A stretch of 64,000 nucleotides of DNA, taken from contig NZ_WVTD01000001.1 of assembly GCF_009856825.1 (NCBI RefSeq), forward strand, positions 248,001-312,000, read 5' to 3'. Under the pieces are notes generated by a model. That model was given only the letters and a program-made list of their open reading frames with translations, was not told the DNA's origin and searched no databases. Source of the DNA: Novosphingobium silvae (lineage in GTDB: Bacteria > Pseudomonadota > Alphaproteobacteria > Sphingomonadales > Sphingomonadaceae). The position numbers were made by a program, and so were the translations under genes. Below are positions 1 through 8,551 of this stretch, piece after piece (the stretch's first letter is position 1; each line of letters begins with the position of its first letter).

Positions 1-726
1 GGACGGCACCACCAGGCGCCGATCGTCCCACAGGCGCACCACCACGTAAGTCGTGCGAATGTCTTCGATCCGGCCCCATTCGCCGTCGAGGATGATGACG
101 TCGTCAATGGAGATCGGCTCGGTCATGGCCATCTGGAAACCGGCGATGAGGGCCTTGAGCGCGGGCTGCGCGGCGGCGCCCACCGCCAGCGCCGCGAGTC
201 CGGCCGATGCCATCAGCGTCACGCCCACTTCGCGCACGCCGGGGATCGAGGCGAGCACGCCCGCGACGCTCAGGAACACGATGAGGAAAGTGCCGATGCG
301 GCTGAAGATCGACAGCCGGGTGCGCCTCCGCCGGGCGTTGCGGTTGTTCTCGACCGTGATGTCCGCACGCACGATCATCGCTTCGACAAGGGCGTGAAGC
401 ACCGCGATGGCGATCCATCCCGTCAGGATCGGCATGACGAAGCCCGAGAAGCGGGACCAGATTGCCTCCAGAGCAGGCGTCTCGCGCGCGGCGAGGACGA
501 TGCCGACCGCCACGAAGGCCCAGCGGGTGGGCCGCTGCAGCCGGTTGACGACGATATCGTCCGCCTCGCTGGCGCTCGCCCGCGTGATCCGGCCGAGCAC
601 ACGGAACAGCACCGCATGAAGGGCGAGCGCGATGAGAGTGCCCAGCATGGCGGCCAGCACCGCGACCAGCGGTCGCTCCGCCCAGTCCGGCAGGCCTGTG
701 ACATAGCGTTCGATGAGGTCGATCAT
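1..726 (-). CDS. MscS-family mechanosensitive ion channel (C-terminus beyond window)
   Basis: Inner-membrane channel of the small-conductance mechanosensitive family, which releases solutes on hypo-osmotic shock. The 242 visible codons begin MIDLIERYVTGLPDW and contain several hydrophobic segments. These are followed by the glycine/alanine-rich pore helix (LMASAGLAALAVGAAAQPALK, about residues 175-195) and the start of the beta domain (EPISIDDVIILDGEWGRIEDI). The pore-helix and beta-domain pattern is diagnostic of MscS. The gene runs off the left edge, so the C-terminal cytoplasmic part is missing. It is divergent from the TonB receptor gene. Confidence 0.88.
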   Translation of the reverse strand, partial: MIDLIERYVTGLPDWAERPLVAVLAAMLGTLIALALHAVLFRVLGRITRASASEADDIVVNRLQRPTRWAFVAVGIVLAARETPALEAIWSRFSGFVMPILTGWIAIAVLHALVEAMIVRADITVENNRNARRRRTRLSIFSRIGTFLIVFLSVAGVLASIPGVREVGVTLMASAGLAALAVGAAAQPALKALIAGFQMAMTEPISIDDVIILDGEWGRIEDIRTTYVVVRLWDDRRLVVPS

Positions 727-911
727 GACGACTGGAACGATGCTGCGGCGCAGCAGGTTCCGGCCGCAGCGCAGCACGTCGCGTACAGCGGGCGCCGCAG
801 CGTTCCGGGCCGGCAGGGCAGCTCAGGCACCTCGCAGGCACCCTCCGGAACTCCGCGTAGCCGCGAACCAACGGCAACTGAGCGGGCCAAGCAATCATTC
901 GACACAAAAAT

Positions 912-929
912 GTGATGTTGTATCATCAC
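912..929. promoter_or_regulatory. 18-bp palindrome, candidate Zur operator
   Basis: GTGATG-TTGTAT-CATCAC is a perfect 6-bp inverted repeat with a 6-bp AT-rich centre. It lies 25 bp upstream of the first possible start of the TonB receptor, in the divergent space from the MscS gene. Fur-family regulators such as Zur bind dyads of this size, and the downstream gene looks zinc-related. The regulator's identity is inference. Confidence 0.45.
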
Positions 930-953
930 TGCATGATCTAAGAGGCGGGCTTC

Positions 954-3053
954 ATGGCCATGAGGGGAATAATCGGCATGAAGCATGGAATACTTCTGGC
1001 GTCGGTGGCCGGCGCCTGCATCGCGGCGCCCGCGGCGATGGCCCAGCAGCAGGCCGCCGCCCCGCAAGGCGGCATCGAGTCCACCGGCACGCACCGCTCC
1101 GACGACATCGTCGTCACTGCCACGGCGCTGCGGCAGCGGGCCGACCAGACCGTCACGCCCGTCCTCACGCTCAACGGCGACGATCTGGTCCACCGCCGCC
1201 AGGCGACACTGGGTGAGACCTTGGCAGGCCAGCCCGGCGTCAACTTCGACAACTTCGGCGGAGGCGCGAGCCGCCCCGTGATTCGCGGCCAGACCGCGCC
1301 CCGCGTGCAGGTGCTCTCCGACGCATCGCAGATCCAGGACGCCTCGCAGGTCTCGCCCGATCACGCGGTCGTCACCGAGCCGCTGCTGCTGCAGGGGATC
1401 GAGGTGCTTCGCGGCCCGGCGACGCTGCTCTACGGCGGCGGCGCGATCGGCGGCGCGGTGAACCTGCTCGACAGCAAGATCCCGACCTCGCTTCCCACCG
1501 ACGGCATCGAGGGCGCTGCGGAAGGCCGCCTCGGCACGGCCGACAACGAGCAGTCGCTGGTGGGCGGACTGACCGGCAGCATCGGCAATTTCGCGGTGCG
1601 GGTGGAGGGCGTCGCGCGCTCAAGCGACGACTACCGCGTCCCTTCCCGCTTCGGCGAGCGCCACGTCGACGGCTCGTACAACGACACCACGACCTGGTCG
1701 GTCGGCGGCGCGTGGGTGGGCGAGCGCGGGTATCTGGGCGCTGCCTATACGCGGCAGACCAGCGAATACGGACTGCCCGGCCACAGCCACGACTACGAGG
1801 ACTGCCACCCGCACGGCTCCAGCCTGCACTGCGGCGGGCACGACCACAGCCACGAGCATGATCACGACCATGAGCACGAACATGGCGGGGAGGAGCACGA
1901 GGTGCCCTACGTTCGCCTGCGCAGCGAACGGATCGACATCCGCAGCGACTACGAAGATCCGCTGCCCGGCTTCGAGCGCGTCCGCTTCCGCGCGGGACTG
2001 ACGAAGTATCGCCACGAGGAACTGGAGCACGACGAGGTCGCCACCACGTTCCGCAACAAGGCGCACGATGTCCGTCTGGAACTGACGCACCGTCCGCTTG
2101 GCGGGCTTCGCGGCACGTTCGGCGTGCAGCACGCGAAGAGCGATTTCAGCGCGGCGGGCGTGGAAGCCTACCTGCCCGAAAGCGAGACCACCAGCACCGG
2201 CCTGTTCCTGTTCGAGACGCTGCAGCTTGGCCCGGTGCGGCTCGAGGCAGCGGTTCGCCAGGACTGGCAGCGGATCGAGACGACGCTCGACCGGCGCGCC
2301 GAGCATAATCCGTTCTCCGTATCGGGCGCCGCGATCTGGGAAAGCGGCAGCGGCTATTCGCTCGCGCTCTCGCTTGCCCGCTCGCAGCGCGCACCCACGG
2401 CGCAGGAACTGTTCGCGCGCGGCGTGCACCTTGCCACCAACACGTACGAGATCGGCGGTGCGAGCCTTGGCAAGGAGACCGCGCACTCGGTCGACCTGAC
2501 GGTGCGCAAGTCGCTGGGCGACACGCACTTCACCCTGGGCGCGTACCACCAGGACTTCGACGGCTATATCTTCGCCCGGACGCTGGACCGGTTCGAGGAC
2601 TTCCGCCTGATCGGCTACACCGCGCAGGACGCCTCGTTCACCGGTATCGACGGCGAGATCCACCACCAGTTCTCGCCGAACCTTGGCCTTGCCGTCTTCG
2701 GCGACTACGTGCGCGCCAAGTTCAAGGACGATGGCGGAGACCTGCCGCGCATCCCGGCGGGCCGCCTCGGCGCGCGCGGCGACCTGCGGCTGGGCGGTTT
2801 CGCGATCGATGCCGAGTACTTCCGCGTCTTCGAGCAGGACCGCATCGCCGAGTACGAGACCCGCACGCCGGGCTACGACATGGTGAACGCCACCGTGGCC
2901 TACAAGCTGTCGCTCGGCCAGCAGGCGGCGGAGCTCTACGTGCGGGGCAGCAACCTGACCAACGCGCTCGCCTTCAACCACGCATCCTTCATCAAGGACG
3001 CCTCTCCCTTGCGCGGGCGCAACGTGGTCTTCGGCCTGCGGACGACGTTCTGA
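954..3053 (+). CDS. TonB-dependent receptor, ZnuD-like with His-rich loop
   Basis: Outer-membrane active transporter of 699 aa. A signal peptide is clear from the in-frame Met at residue 9 (MKHGILLASVAGACIAAPAAMAQ), so 978 may be the true start; both starts have a purine-rich stretch upstream. The plug domain (TVTPVLTLNGDDLVHRRQ, PVIRGQTAPRVQVL, GIEVLRGPATLLYGGGAIGG) precedes a 22-strand-type barrel ending in the usual aromatic residue (FGLRTTF). Residues about 272-318 form an extracellular loop packed with His, Asp and Glu, with two Cys. That is the hallmark of zinc receptors of the ZnuD type. A palindrome upstream and the coupled methyltransferase downstream suggest a metal-regulated pair. 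Zinc as substrate is inferred from the His loop. Confidence 0.9.
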   Translation: MAMRGIIGMKHGILLASVAGACIAAPAAMAQQQAAAPQGGIESTGTHRSDDIVVTATALRQRADQTVTPVLTLNGDDLVHRRQATLGETLAGQPGVNFDNFGGGASRPVIRGQTAPRVQVLSDASQIQDASQVSPDHAVVTEPLLLQGIEVLRGPATLLYGGGAIGGAVNLLDSKIPTSLPTDGIEGAAEGRLGTADNEQSLVGGLTGSIGNFAVRVEGVARSSDDYRVPSRFGERHVDGSYNDTTTWSVGGAWVGERGYLGAAYTRQTSEYGLPGHSHDYEDCHPHGSSLHCGGHDHSHEHDHDHEHEHGGEEHEVPYVRLRSERIDIRSDYEDPLPGFERVRFRAGLTKYRHEELEHDEVATTFRNKAHDVRLELTHRPLGGLRGTFGVQHAKSDFSAAGVEAYLPESETTSTGLFLFETLQLGPVRLEAAVRQDWQRIETTLDRRAEHNPFSVSGAAIWESGSGYSLALSLARSQRAPTAQELFARGVHLATNTYEIGGASLGKETAHSVDLTVRKSLGDTHFTLGAYHQDFDGYIFARTLDRFEDFRLIGYTAQDASFTGIDGEIHHQFSPNLGLAVFGDYVRAKFKDDGGDLPRIPAGRLGARGDLRLGGFAIDAEYFRVFEQDRIAEYETRTPGYDMVNATVAYKLSLGQQAAELYVRGSNLTNALAFNHASFIKDASPLRGRNVVFGLRTTF

Positions 3054-3856
3054 TGCAGGCGGCGGGGGACAGCGTGGCGGGGGACAGCGTGGCCGCCTCC
3101 ACGCTGTTCGCCCACATCGAGGCCCTGCACGGCGATCGGTCATGGGGGTCGGTTCTCGATGCGGGCACCGGTTCGGGCTCGATCCGCTGGATCCAGTCGC
3201 TCTCCACCGAGCGCTGGACCGCGGTGACCGGCGCCGAGGGGCACGCCCTGCAGGTGCAAGCCCTCGCCGAGGCGCGGCGGCGGCCCGCCGACCGGATCGT
3301 GCTGGGCAACTGGGCCGATCCGGCCCTGCTGGCGGGCGAGACTTACGACACCGTGCTTGCCGACTACCTGCTCGGCGCGATCGACGGCTTCGCGCCCTAT
3401 TTCCAGGAGCGCCTGTTCGCCCGCCTGCGTCCACTCACGGCGGGGCGGCTCTATGTCGTGGGGATCGACCCCTATGTGCCGGCGGACCCGCCGCGCGAGC
3501 GGGCCGCGCACATCGTGTGGCGCATCGGGCGCCTGCGCGATTCGTGCCTGCTGCTGGCGGGCGAGCGCCCCTACCGCGAGTATCCGGCAGAGTGGGTGGT
3601 GGAGAACCTGCGCCGCTCCGGCTTCGAACCTGTTTCCGCCGAGCGCTTCCCGATCCGCTTCGGCCGTCGCTTCGTGGAGGCGCAGATCGCCATGTGCGCC
3701 CAGCGTCTCGCCCGGCTTGCCGACCGCGCCCTCGCCGCCGCGCTCGAAAGCCACGCGGCAGCCCTGCGCGACGAGGCCCTCGCTCATGTGGAAGAGGCGG
3801 GCTCCCTCCCCTGCGGGCACGACTACGTGATCGCCGCCGAGCCGCGCCGGGCCTGA
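3053..3856 (+). CDS. Class I SAM-dependent methyltransferase coupled to the receptor
   Basis: Soluble protein of 267 aa. Motif I of a Rossmann methyltransferase is visible as VLDAGTGSGSIRWI (about residues 34-47), followed by an acidic motif II region and DTVLADYLLGAIDG, which resembles motif IV. The ATG overlaps the TGA of the TonB receptor (ATGA), so translation is almost certainly coupled and the two share a promoter. The substrate is not recognisable. The coupling to a putative zinc receptor suggests a role in metal limitation or metallophore metabolism, but this is inference. Alternatives include a small-molecule or spermidine-synthase-like enzyme. Confidence 0.72.
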   Translation: MQAAGDSVAGDSVAASTLFAHIEALHGDRSWGSVLDAGTGSGSIRWIQSLSTERWTAVTGAEGHALQVQALAEARRRPADRIVLGNWADPALLAGETYDTVLADYLLGAIDGFAPYFQERLFARLRPLTAGRLYVVGIDPYVPADPPRERAAHIVWRIGRLRDSCLLLAGERPYREYPAEWVVENLRRSGFEPVSAERFPIRFGRRFVEAQIAMCAQRLARLADRALAAALESHAAALRDEALAHVEEAGSLPCGHDYVIAAEPRRA

Positions 3857-3906
3857 CGCTCGCCAGGCATCCGCAGGGCAGGCCTCCGCCAGCCGGACGG
3901 GGCCCC

Positions 3907-4359
3907 TCAGCCGGGCAGGGTCCCGGTCTGGCGCAGCGCCTCGCCCAGGGCGAGGGCGGCGGAGGTGGCGAGGTTCATCGAGCGCACCTGCGGGCGCATG
4001 GGCAATCGCACCCGTGCCTCGCACACGGCGGAAACCTCGGCCGGCACGCCCGCGCTCTCCTTGCCGAACAGCAGCACGTCGTCGGGCTGAAAGCGGAAGG
4101 CATAGGCGTCTTCGCTGCTCTTGGTGGTGAAGAGCACCAGCCGCCGCGTACCCATCGCAGCCCGGAAGGCATCGAACCCTGCGTGGCGGGTGACCTCCAC
4201 GTGGTCGATGTAGTCCATGGCCGCGCGGCGCACCCGCCTGTCGTCCCAGACGAAGCCCATCGGCTCGATCAGATCGACCCCCGCGCCAAGGCACGCGCCA
4301 AGGCGCAGGACGGCGCCGACGTTTCCGGCGATCTCCGGTTCGAAAAGAGCAATGCGCAT
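3907..4359 (-). CDS. trmL: tRNA (cytidine/uridine-34-2'-O)-methyltransferase TrmL
   Basis: SpoU/SPOUT-class RNA 2'-O-methyltransferase of 150 aa that modifies the wobble nucleotide of tRNA-Leu isoacceptors. It starts MRIALFEPEIAGNVGAVLRL, contains the family's N-G/N-V-G segment, LLFGKESAGVP (motif 2, knot) and LPMRPQVRSMNLATSAALAL (motif 3). Length matches TrmL. A longer in-frame extension exists upstream, but the ATG at 4359 gives the canonical N-terminus. The gene converges with the methyltransferase gene across a 50-bp gap. Confidence 0.92.
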   Translation of the reverse strand: MRIALFEPEIAGNVGAVLRLGACLGAGVDLIEPMGFVWDDRRVRRAAMDYIDHVEVTRHAGFDAFRAAMGTRRLVLFTTKSSEDAYAFRFQPDDVLLFGKESAGVPAEVSAVCEARVRLPMRPQVRSMNLATSAALALGEALRQTGTLPG

Positions 4360-4576
4360 GCCCGCTCCCTGCCGCCGCCGCGCCTTCCATGCAAGCCCGC
4401 CCTGCCGCGCCTCGAGGGGCGAATGCGGATTGTCCTGAGGTTTGGAGGGATGCCCTTCAACACGGCATGGACACCGGTGATCGCGCGGCGGCGTCGATGA
4501 CGGAACGCCATGTGCGCTCCAGCGATAGCCTTTCCAGAGGTTGGCGCTCGATAAAGACGTACGCGAAAAACATTGT

Positions 4577-4591
4577 GCAAAATTCAATTGC
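4577..4591. promoter_or_regulatory. Candidate OhrR operator upstream of ohrA
   Basis: GCAA-N7-TTGC inverted half-sites lie in an AT-rich stretch about 40 bp before the ohrA start. OhrR proteins bind AT-rich dyads in ohr promoters. The match is short, and the site is proposed mainly from its position. Confidence 0.3.
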
Positions 4592-4630
4592 TCGCTATAT
4601 TGCGTTCAACAGCAATAGAAGGACACAGCC

Positions 4631-5056
4631 ATGAGCCATCTCTATACCACCAAAGTCACCGCCGTCGGCGGTCGTGCCGGTTCCGTCAGGAGCGAGGACG
4701 GCATTCTCAACCTGCAGCTCGCCATGCCCAAGGAACTGGGCGGCAAAGGGGGAGCGACCAACCCCGAGCAGCTGTTCGCCGCTGGCTACGCAGCCTGTTT
4801 CGAGAATGCCGTGATCCACGTCACCCGCAGCCAGAGCGACAAGGTTCGTGACGATGACATCGTGGTCGTTGGAGAAGTGGGCCTGCTGCCCAATGGCGCC
4901 GGCGGGTTCAACCTGGCCGTCACGCTCGACGTCGAGATCGCCGGGCTCGATCAGACGAAGGCCGAAGAGGTCGTTAGCGCCGCTCACGCGGTCTGCCCGT
5001 ACTCCAATGCGGTGAAGGGCAACATCGACGTGCAGATCAACGTGAGCACGCGGTAA
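4631..5056 (+). CDS. ohrA: Organic hydroperoxide reductase OhrA
   Basis: Thiol peroxidase of 141 aa in the Ohr/OsmC fold, which detoxifies organic and fatty-acid hydroperoxides. The two catalytic cysteines are visible, Cys56 in AGYAACFENA and Cys122 in HAVCPYSNAV. Arg15 in GGRAGSVRSEDG fits the conserved active-site arginine. AAGG-like purines sit just before the ATG (AGAAGGACACAGCC). It lies 5 bp upstream of the MarR-type regulator ohrR, the usual arrangement. Expression is likely induced by organic peroxide through OhrR. Confidence 0.95.
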   Translation: MSHLYTTKVTAVGGRAGSVRSEDGILNLQLAMPKELGGKGGATNPEQLFAAGYAACFENAVIHVTRSQSDKVRDDDIVVVGEVGLLPNGAGGFNLAVTLDVEIAGLDQTKAEEVVSAAHAVCPYSNAVKGNIDVQINVSTR

Positions 5057-5061
5057 GGACC

Positions 5062-5532
5062 ATGGAGGCGACCCGGAACGGAGATGCGGACGGTTCAAGC
5101 CGGCTCCTGCTGGAGCGGCAGGTCTGCTTCCGGCTCTATGTCGCCTCCAACCTCGTGACGCGACTGTACCGCCAGCATCTGGATGCGATGGGGCTTACCT
5201 ATCCGCAATATCTCGTCATGCTGATCTTGTGGGAGGTTGAGCCGCAGTCGGTCGGCCAACTGGGTGAGCGACTGCATCTGGACAGCGGCACGCTGACGCC
5301 GCTGCTCAAGCGGATGGAAACCGCCGGACTGGTTCAGCGACGGCGTGACACGGCAGACGAACGGCGGGTCCTGGTCGCTCTTACCGAGACCGGGCGCGCC
5401 TTGCGCGGGCGCGCGGACGCGATGCTCGAGGCACTTGCGCAGGAGACCTGCCTCTCCCCTGGCGACTTCGACGAGCTTGGGCAGCAGCTCGACCAGTACA
5501 TCTCCGATCTTGAAGAGCAACTGGGCACCTGA
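5062..5532 (+). CDS. ohrR: MarR-family organic peroxide sensor OhrR
   Basis: Winged-helix repressor of 156 aa. The peroxide-sensing cysteine is Cys22 in ERQVCFRLY, the position typical of OhrR. The DNA-binding portion LGERLHLDSGTLTPLLKRMETAGLVQRRRDTADERRV is a canonical MarR wing and recognition helix. It is encoded directly after ohrA and probably represses that gene and itself; oxidation of Cys22 would release DNA. Confidence 0.93.
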   Translation: MEATRNGDADGSSRLLLERQVCFRLYVASNLVTRLYRQHLDAMGLTYPQYLVMLILWEVEPQSVGQLGERLHLDSGTLTPLLKRMETAGLVQRRRDTADERRVLVALTETGRALRGRADAMLEALAQETCLSPGDFDELGQQLDQYISDLEEQLGT

Positions 5533-5577
5533 GAACCGGTCGCGGCCCGCCCGATTGCCGATTGAAAGGATTTCCGA

Positions 5578-6600
5578 GTGATCAAAGGACAAGCGAGACA
5601 GATCATCGGCGACGGCGTCCTGTCAGGCGTCATACAGCGCGACGTGCCCTCGCCGCGCTCTGGCGAGCTGTTGCTTGGGGTGCATGCCACCAGCATCAAT
5701 TTCCACGACCTGATCGGCATCGACGGGGGCATCCCGGGACTGCCGGTGCCGCGCGTCCCCTTTTCCGACGCGTCGGCGACCGTGCTGGAAGTCGGCGCCG
5801 GGGTGGAGGGGTTCGCCGCCGGTGATCGCGTCATTCCGTGCTTCTTCCTGAAATGGGAGCGAGGGCCGGTCGATGCCGGCTTGATGCAGCCGGTGCTCGG
5901 CGATCAGGTCGACGGCGCGCTGCAGACGCATGTCTGCGTTCCGGCACGCGCGGTCGTCCATTCGCCCGCCAACCTCACCCACGAAGACATCGCGACGCTC
6001 GGCTGTGCTGGGCTGACGGCATGGCGCAGCGTGGTGGAAGAGGCGCAGATCAGGCCCGGTCAGACCGTCCTGCTTCAGGGGACGGGCGGTGTCTCGCTCG
6101 CGGCGCTCGCCTTTGCCCGCATGCAGGGTGCGCGCGTCATCATCACCTCATCCTCCGACGAGAAGCTCGAGCGGGCTCGCGCGCTGGGTGCCCACGAGAC
6201 AATCAACTACCGCGACCAGCCTGACTGGCATACCGCCGTGCTCGACATGACGGATGGCAAGGGCGTCGATGCCGTCGTCGAAGTCGCGGGCGGCGAGACG
6301 GTCGGCAAAGCCATCCAGGCGACCCGGGTGGGAGGCCACGTCTCGGTGATCGGTGTCCTGACCGGCTTCGAATCCGCCACATTCCCGCTCGCCTTGGTGA
6401 TGCAGCGCAACCTGACCGTCAGGGGCGTAACGGTCGGCAGCCGGGAGCACCTTGACGCCATGTGCCGCGCGATCGAAATCAACGGCTACGATCCCGTGAT
6501 CGACAGCATCTACGATCTCGGCACGGCCGACGATGCCATTGCCCACGTGCGGGGCCAATCGCACTTCGGCAAGGTCGTGATCCGGGTCGGAAAGGATTGA
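5578..6600 (+). CDS. Zinc-free MDR-superfamily NAD(P)-dependent alcohol dehydrogenase/quinone reductase
   Basis: Medium-chain dehydrogenase/reductase of 340 aa. The N-terminal GroES-like domain (GELLLGVHATSINFHDLIGIDG) lacks the zinc-ligand Cys/His set. The Rossmann domain carries LLQGTGGVSLAALAFARMQGARVI, the dinucleotide-binding signature. Start is GTG at 5578 with AAAGGA upstream. It follows ohrR by 45 bp on the same strand and may belong to the peroxide-response unit, for example reducing reactive carbonyls or quinones. Substrate unknown. Confidence 0.85.
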   Translation: MIKGQARQIIGDGVLSGVIQRDVPSPRSGELLLGVHATSINFHDLIGIDGGIPGLPVPRVPFSDASATVLEVGAGVEGFAAGDRVIPCFFLKWERGPVDAGLMQPVLGDQVDGALQTHVCVPARAVVHSPANLTHEDIATLGCAGLTAWRSVVEEAQIRPGQTVLLQGTGGVSLAALAFARMQGARVIITSSSDEKLERARALGAHETINYRDQPDWHTAVLDMTDGKGVDAVVEVAGGETVGKAIQATRVGGHVSVIGVLTGFESATFPLALVMQRNLTVRGVTVGSREHLDAMCRAIEINGYDPVIDSIYDLGTADDAIAHVRGQSHFGKVVIRVGKD

Positions 6601-6838
6601 CGAGGCAGGTCGATCCCTGCCGGCAAGACCCGATCTCAGGCCCGGCCACGATCCGGCCTGCCTACCCTCGTTCATGATAATGGACGCCGAAATGGCGCGG
6701 GCTGGCGAATTCGCGCCACCATGAGCCTTGCAGGTGCCACGGCAAGAAAAGCGCTCGGGAGTGCTCACACACTTCTTGTCTGACACGCTGTGCGGCTTAT
6801 GGGTCTCGGACTGGCCACAAGGAAAGGCGACCAAGCCG

Positions 6839-8071
6839 ATGAAAAGCGCGCTCATGTTCTCGCTTGCGCTGGCTCTCGCGGCTGCTCGGCCCGGAGCCGC
6901 GCACGCGCAGGACGGCATCGAGACCCTGATCGGGCATGTCGATGCGGAGCCCGATGGCGGCGCGCGGATAGATGTCCGCCTGCTCAACACCGGGAAGGAC
7001 ATTGCGGATGCGACCGTGCCGGAACTGGTCGAGGCCCGTCTTGGGCGGCCCGAAGCCATCGGTGCGGGGCGCACCGTCATGCTGCGGCGGGAGGCGGCGA
7101 CGCCCGCCACGCTGACGGTCGCTCCCGGACAGTTCGCCACTGCCCGCTACCTGTTGGCCCCTGCGAGCTTCCAGGACGGCGCTTCGCTGTCGGTGCCGAT
7201 CTGGGGCGGGCAGGCGGTGACGCTTGCGGCCGCCGCTCCGGTGTCGTCGGCGGCCGAACCCGTCGCCATCGCGCAGGCCACCGCCCCGGCCTCCCCACCG
7301 GCTCCCGCCTCGTTCCCGCCGACCCCGCCGCCGACCGATCGCACGGTAGGCAACGCCTTCATCGAGAACCTGAGCGCCCACGAGCCGATCTATGCCGTCT
7401 ACGGCCCCGACACCGACAGCGAGGCACGCATACAGATCAGCTTTAAGTACCAGCTGTTCGGCAGCCAGACCCGCCCCGACCGGCAAAAGTGGACCGACGG
7501 CTTCTACTTCGCCTACACGCAGCGCATGTTCTGGGACCTTGGGGGGGACTCCTCGCCTTTCCGCAACATCGATTTCCAACCGGAAGTCTTCTATGTGACC
7601 CCGCCCAAAGCCGTGTCGGACAGCACGACGCTGAGCGCGCAGATCGGCCTGCGGCACGAGTCCAACGGCCGCGACGGCGAGTTTTCGCGCAGTCTCAACA
7701 CCGTCTATATCGCGCCGATGGCGGCGTTCTCGCTGGGCGACGACATCCGCCTGACGGTGGCGCCGCGCGCGTGGCTCTATGCTGGCGATCTTTCGGACAA
7801 TCCGGACATTCGGCGCTATCGCGGCAACACGGGCCTGTTCGTGGAAATCGGCGAGGAGAACGGGCTGCGCCTCTCGACATCGAGCCGCCTCAACATCGGC
7901 AGCGGCAAAGGCGCCATCGCGGCGGACCTGTCCTACCCCCTGCGCCGCATTCTGGGAGGCGGGCCGGACTTCTACCTCTTCGGCCAGACCTTCACAGGAT
8001 ATGGAGAGAACCTGCTGGACTACAGGCGGCGCATGACGCGCCTGCGGATCGGCGTGGCGCTCGTGCGGTGA
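6839..8071 (+). CDS. pldA: Outer-membrane phospholipase A (PldA/OMPLA)
   Basis: Outer-membrane phospholipase, 410 aa. ATG 6839 follows AAGGAAAGG and gives a signal peptide (MKSALMFSLALALAAARPGAAHAQ). A Sphingomonas-style N-terminal domain and a Pro/Ala linker (residues about 140-165) precede the beta-barrel. The catalytic segment is GLRHESNGRDGEFSRSLNTVYI: the His and Ser of HESNG and the Asn of RSLNT match the His-Ser-Asn triad of OMPLA. The protein ends with an aliphatic strand. It is the last host gene before attL. Confidence 0.9.
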   Translation: MKSALMFSLALALAAARPGAAHAQDGIETLIGHVDAEPDGGARIDVRLLNTGKDIADATVPELVEARLGRPEAIGAGRTVMLRREAATPATLTVAPGQFATARYLLAPASFQDGASLSVPIWGGQAVTLAAAAPVSSAAEPVAIAQATAPASPPAPASFPPTPPPTDRTVGNAFIENLSAHEPIYAVYGPDTDSEARIQISFKYQLFGSQTRPDRQKWTDGFYFAYTQRMFWDLGGDSSPFRNIDFQPEVFYVTPPKAVSDSTTLSAQIGLRHESNGRDGEFSRSLNTVYIAPMAAFSLGDDIRLTVAPRAWLYAGDLSDNPDIRRYRGNTGLFVEIGEENGLRLSTSSRLNIGSGKGAIAADLSYPLRRILGGGPDFYLFGQTFTGYGENLLDYRRRMTRLRIGVALVR

Positions 8072-8246
8072 GCGAAGGCGGGGCGTCGGTGTGCGGTCTG
8101 GCGGCTAACGCCGGCTTCGCCGCATAGCCTGGACGCCCGGCCGGCCGGGAGCAGCATGAGGGAGGCGATGTCGCGTCTGGAGAAGGAACGCACCAAGCGG
8201 AAAGCCGGACCAGGCTGTGAATATCAACGCTGTCAGTGGAAGTTCC

Positions 8247-8263
8247 TGGATGCCCCGCGAGGA
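8247..8263. repeat. attL (17-bp core)
   Basis: TGGATGCCCCGCGAGGA here matches exactly the sequence at 44687-44703, which is the 3' end of tRNA-Gln including the encoded CCA. A looser match continues for about 8 bases. This copy is the displaced host 3' end left by integration. Confidence 0.88.
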
Positions 8264-8350
8264 ATTGGAACGCACAGCTAAGCCCCTACAATACAATCGA
8301 ATTTTAGAATGTCGTATCGATCTATACCCCCATCTGTACCCCCTCGGGCT

Positions 8351-8551
8351 CTATATCGGGGGGCCTCCAGCCTGCTGGTTCTTCCAGCCCTGAACAGCAC
8401 CCTCCATCCACGCGACGCGGTTGGCGGAGAGTTGGACGGGCGCGGGGAATTGGCCCTTCGCGACCATGCGATAGATGGTCGAGCGGGAGAGCGAGGTCTC
8501 TGCGACGATGTCGTTGATGCGCAGGAAACGGCCCGAGGCAGCGTTACGCAT
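8351..8551 (-). CDS. AlpA-family DNA-binding regulator / candidate excisionase
   Basis: Helix-turn-helix protein of 66 aa (MRNAASGRFLRINDIVAETSLSRSTIYRMVAKGQFPAPVQL). The FLRINDIV…LSRSTIYRMVAKGQFPAP pattern is typical of AlpA/MerR-like phage regulators. Start 8551 is preceded on its strand by AGGGAGG, a strong ribosome site, so the longer frame is not needed. The gene lies about 90 bp inside attL. In the excised circle it would sit just across attP from the integrase, the expected place for a Cox/Xis-like directionality factor. That role is inferred from position. Confidence 0.8.
   Translation of the reverse strand: MRNAASGRFLRINDIVAETSLSRSTIYRMVAKGQFPAPVQLSANRVAWMEGAVQGWKNQQAGGPPI

Noticed and set aside
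1620-3434. 604-codon open frame antisense to the TonB receptor
   Set aside because: Arg/Ala-rich shadow of high-GC coding DNA; the receptor frame has clear domains.
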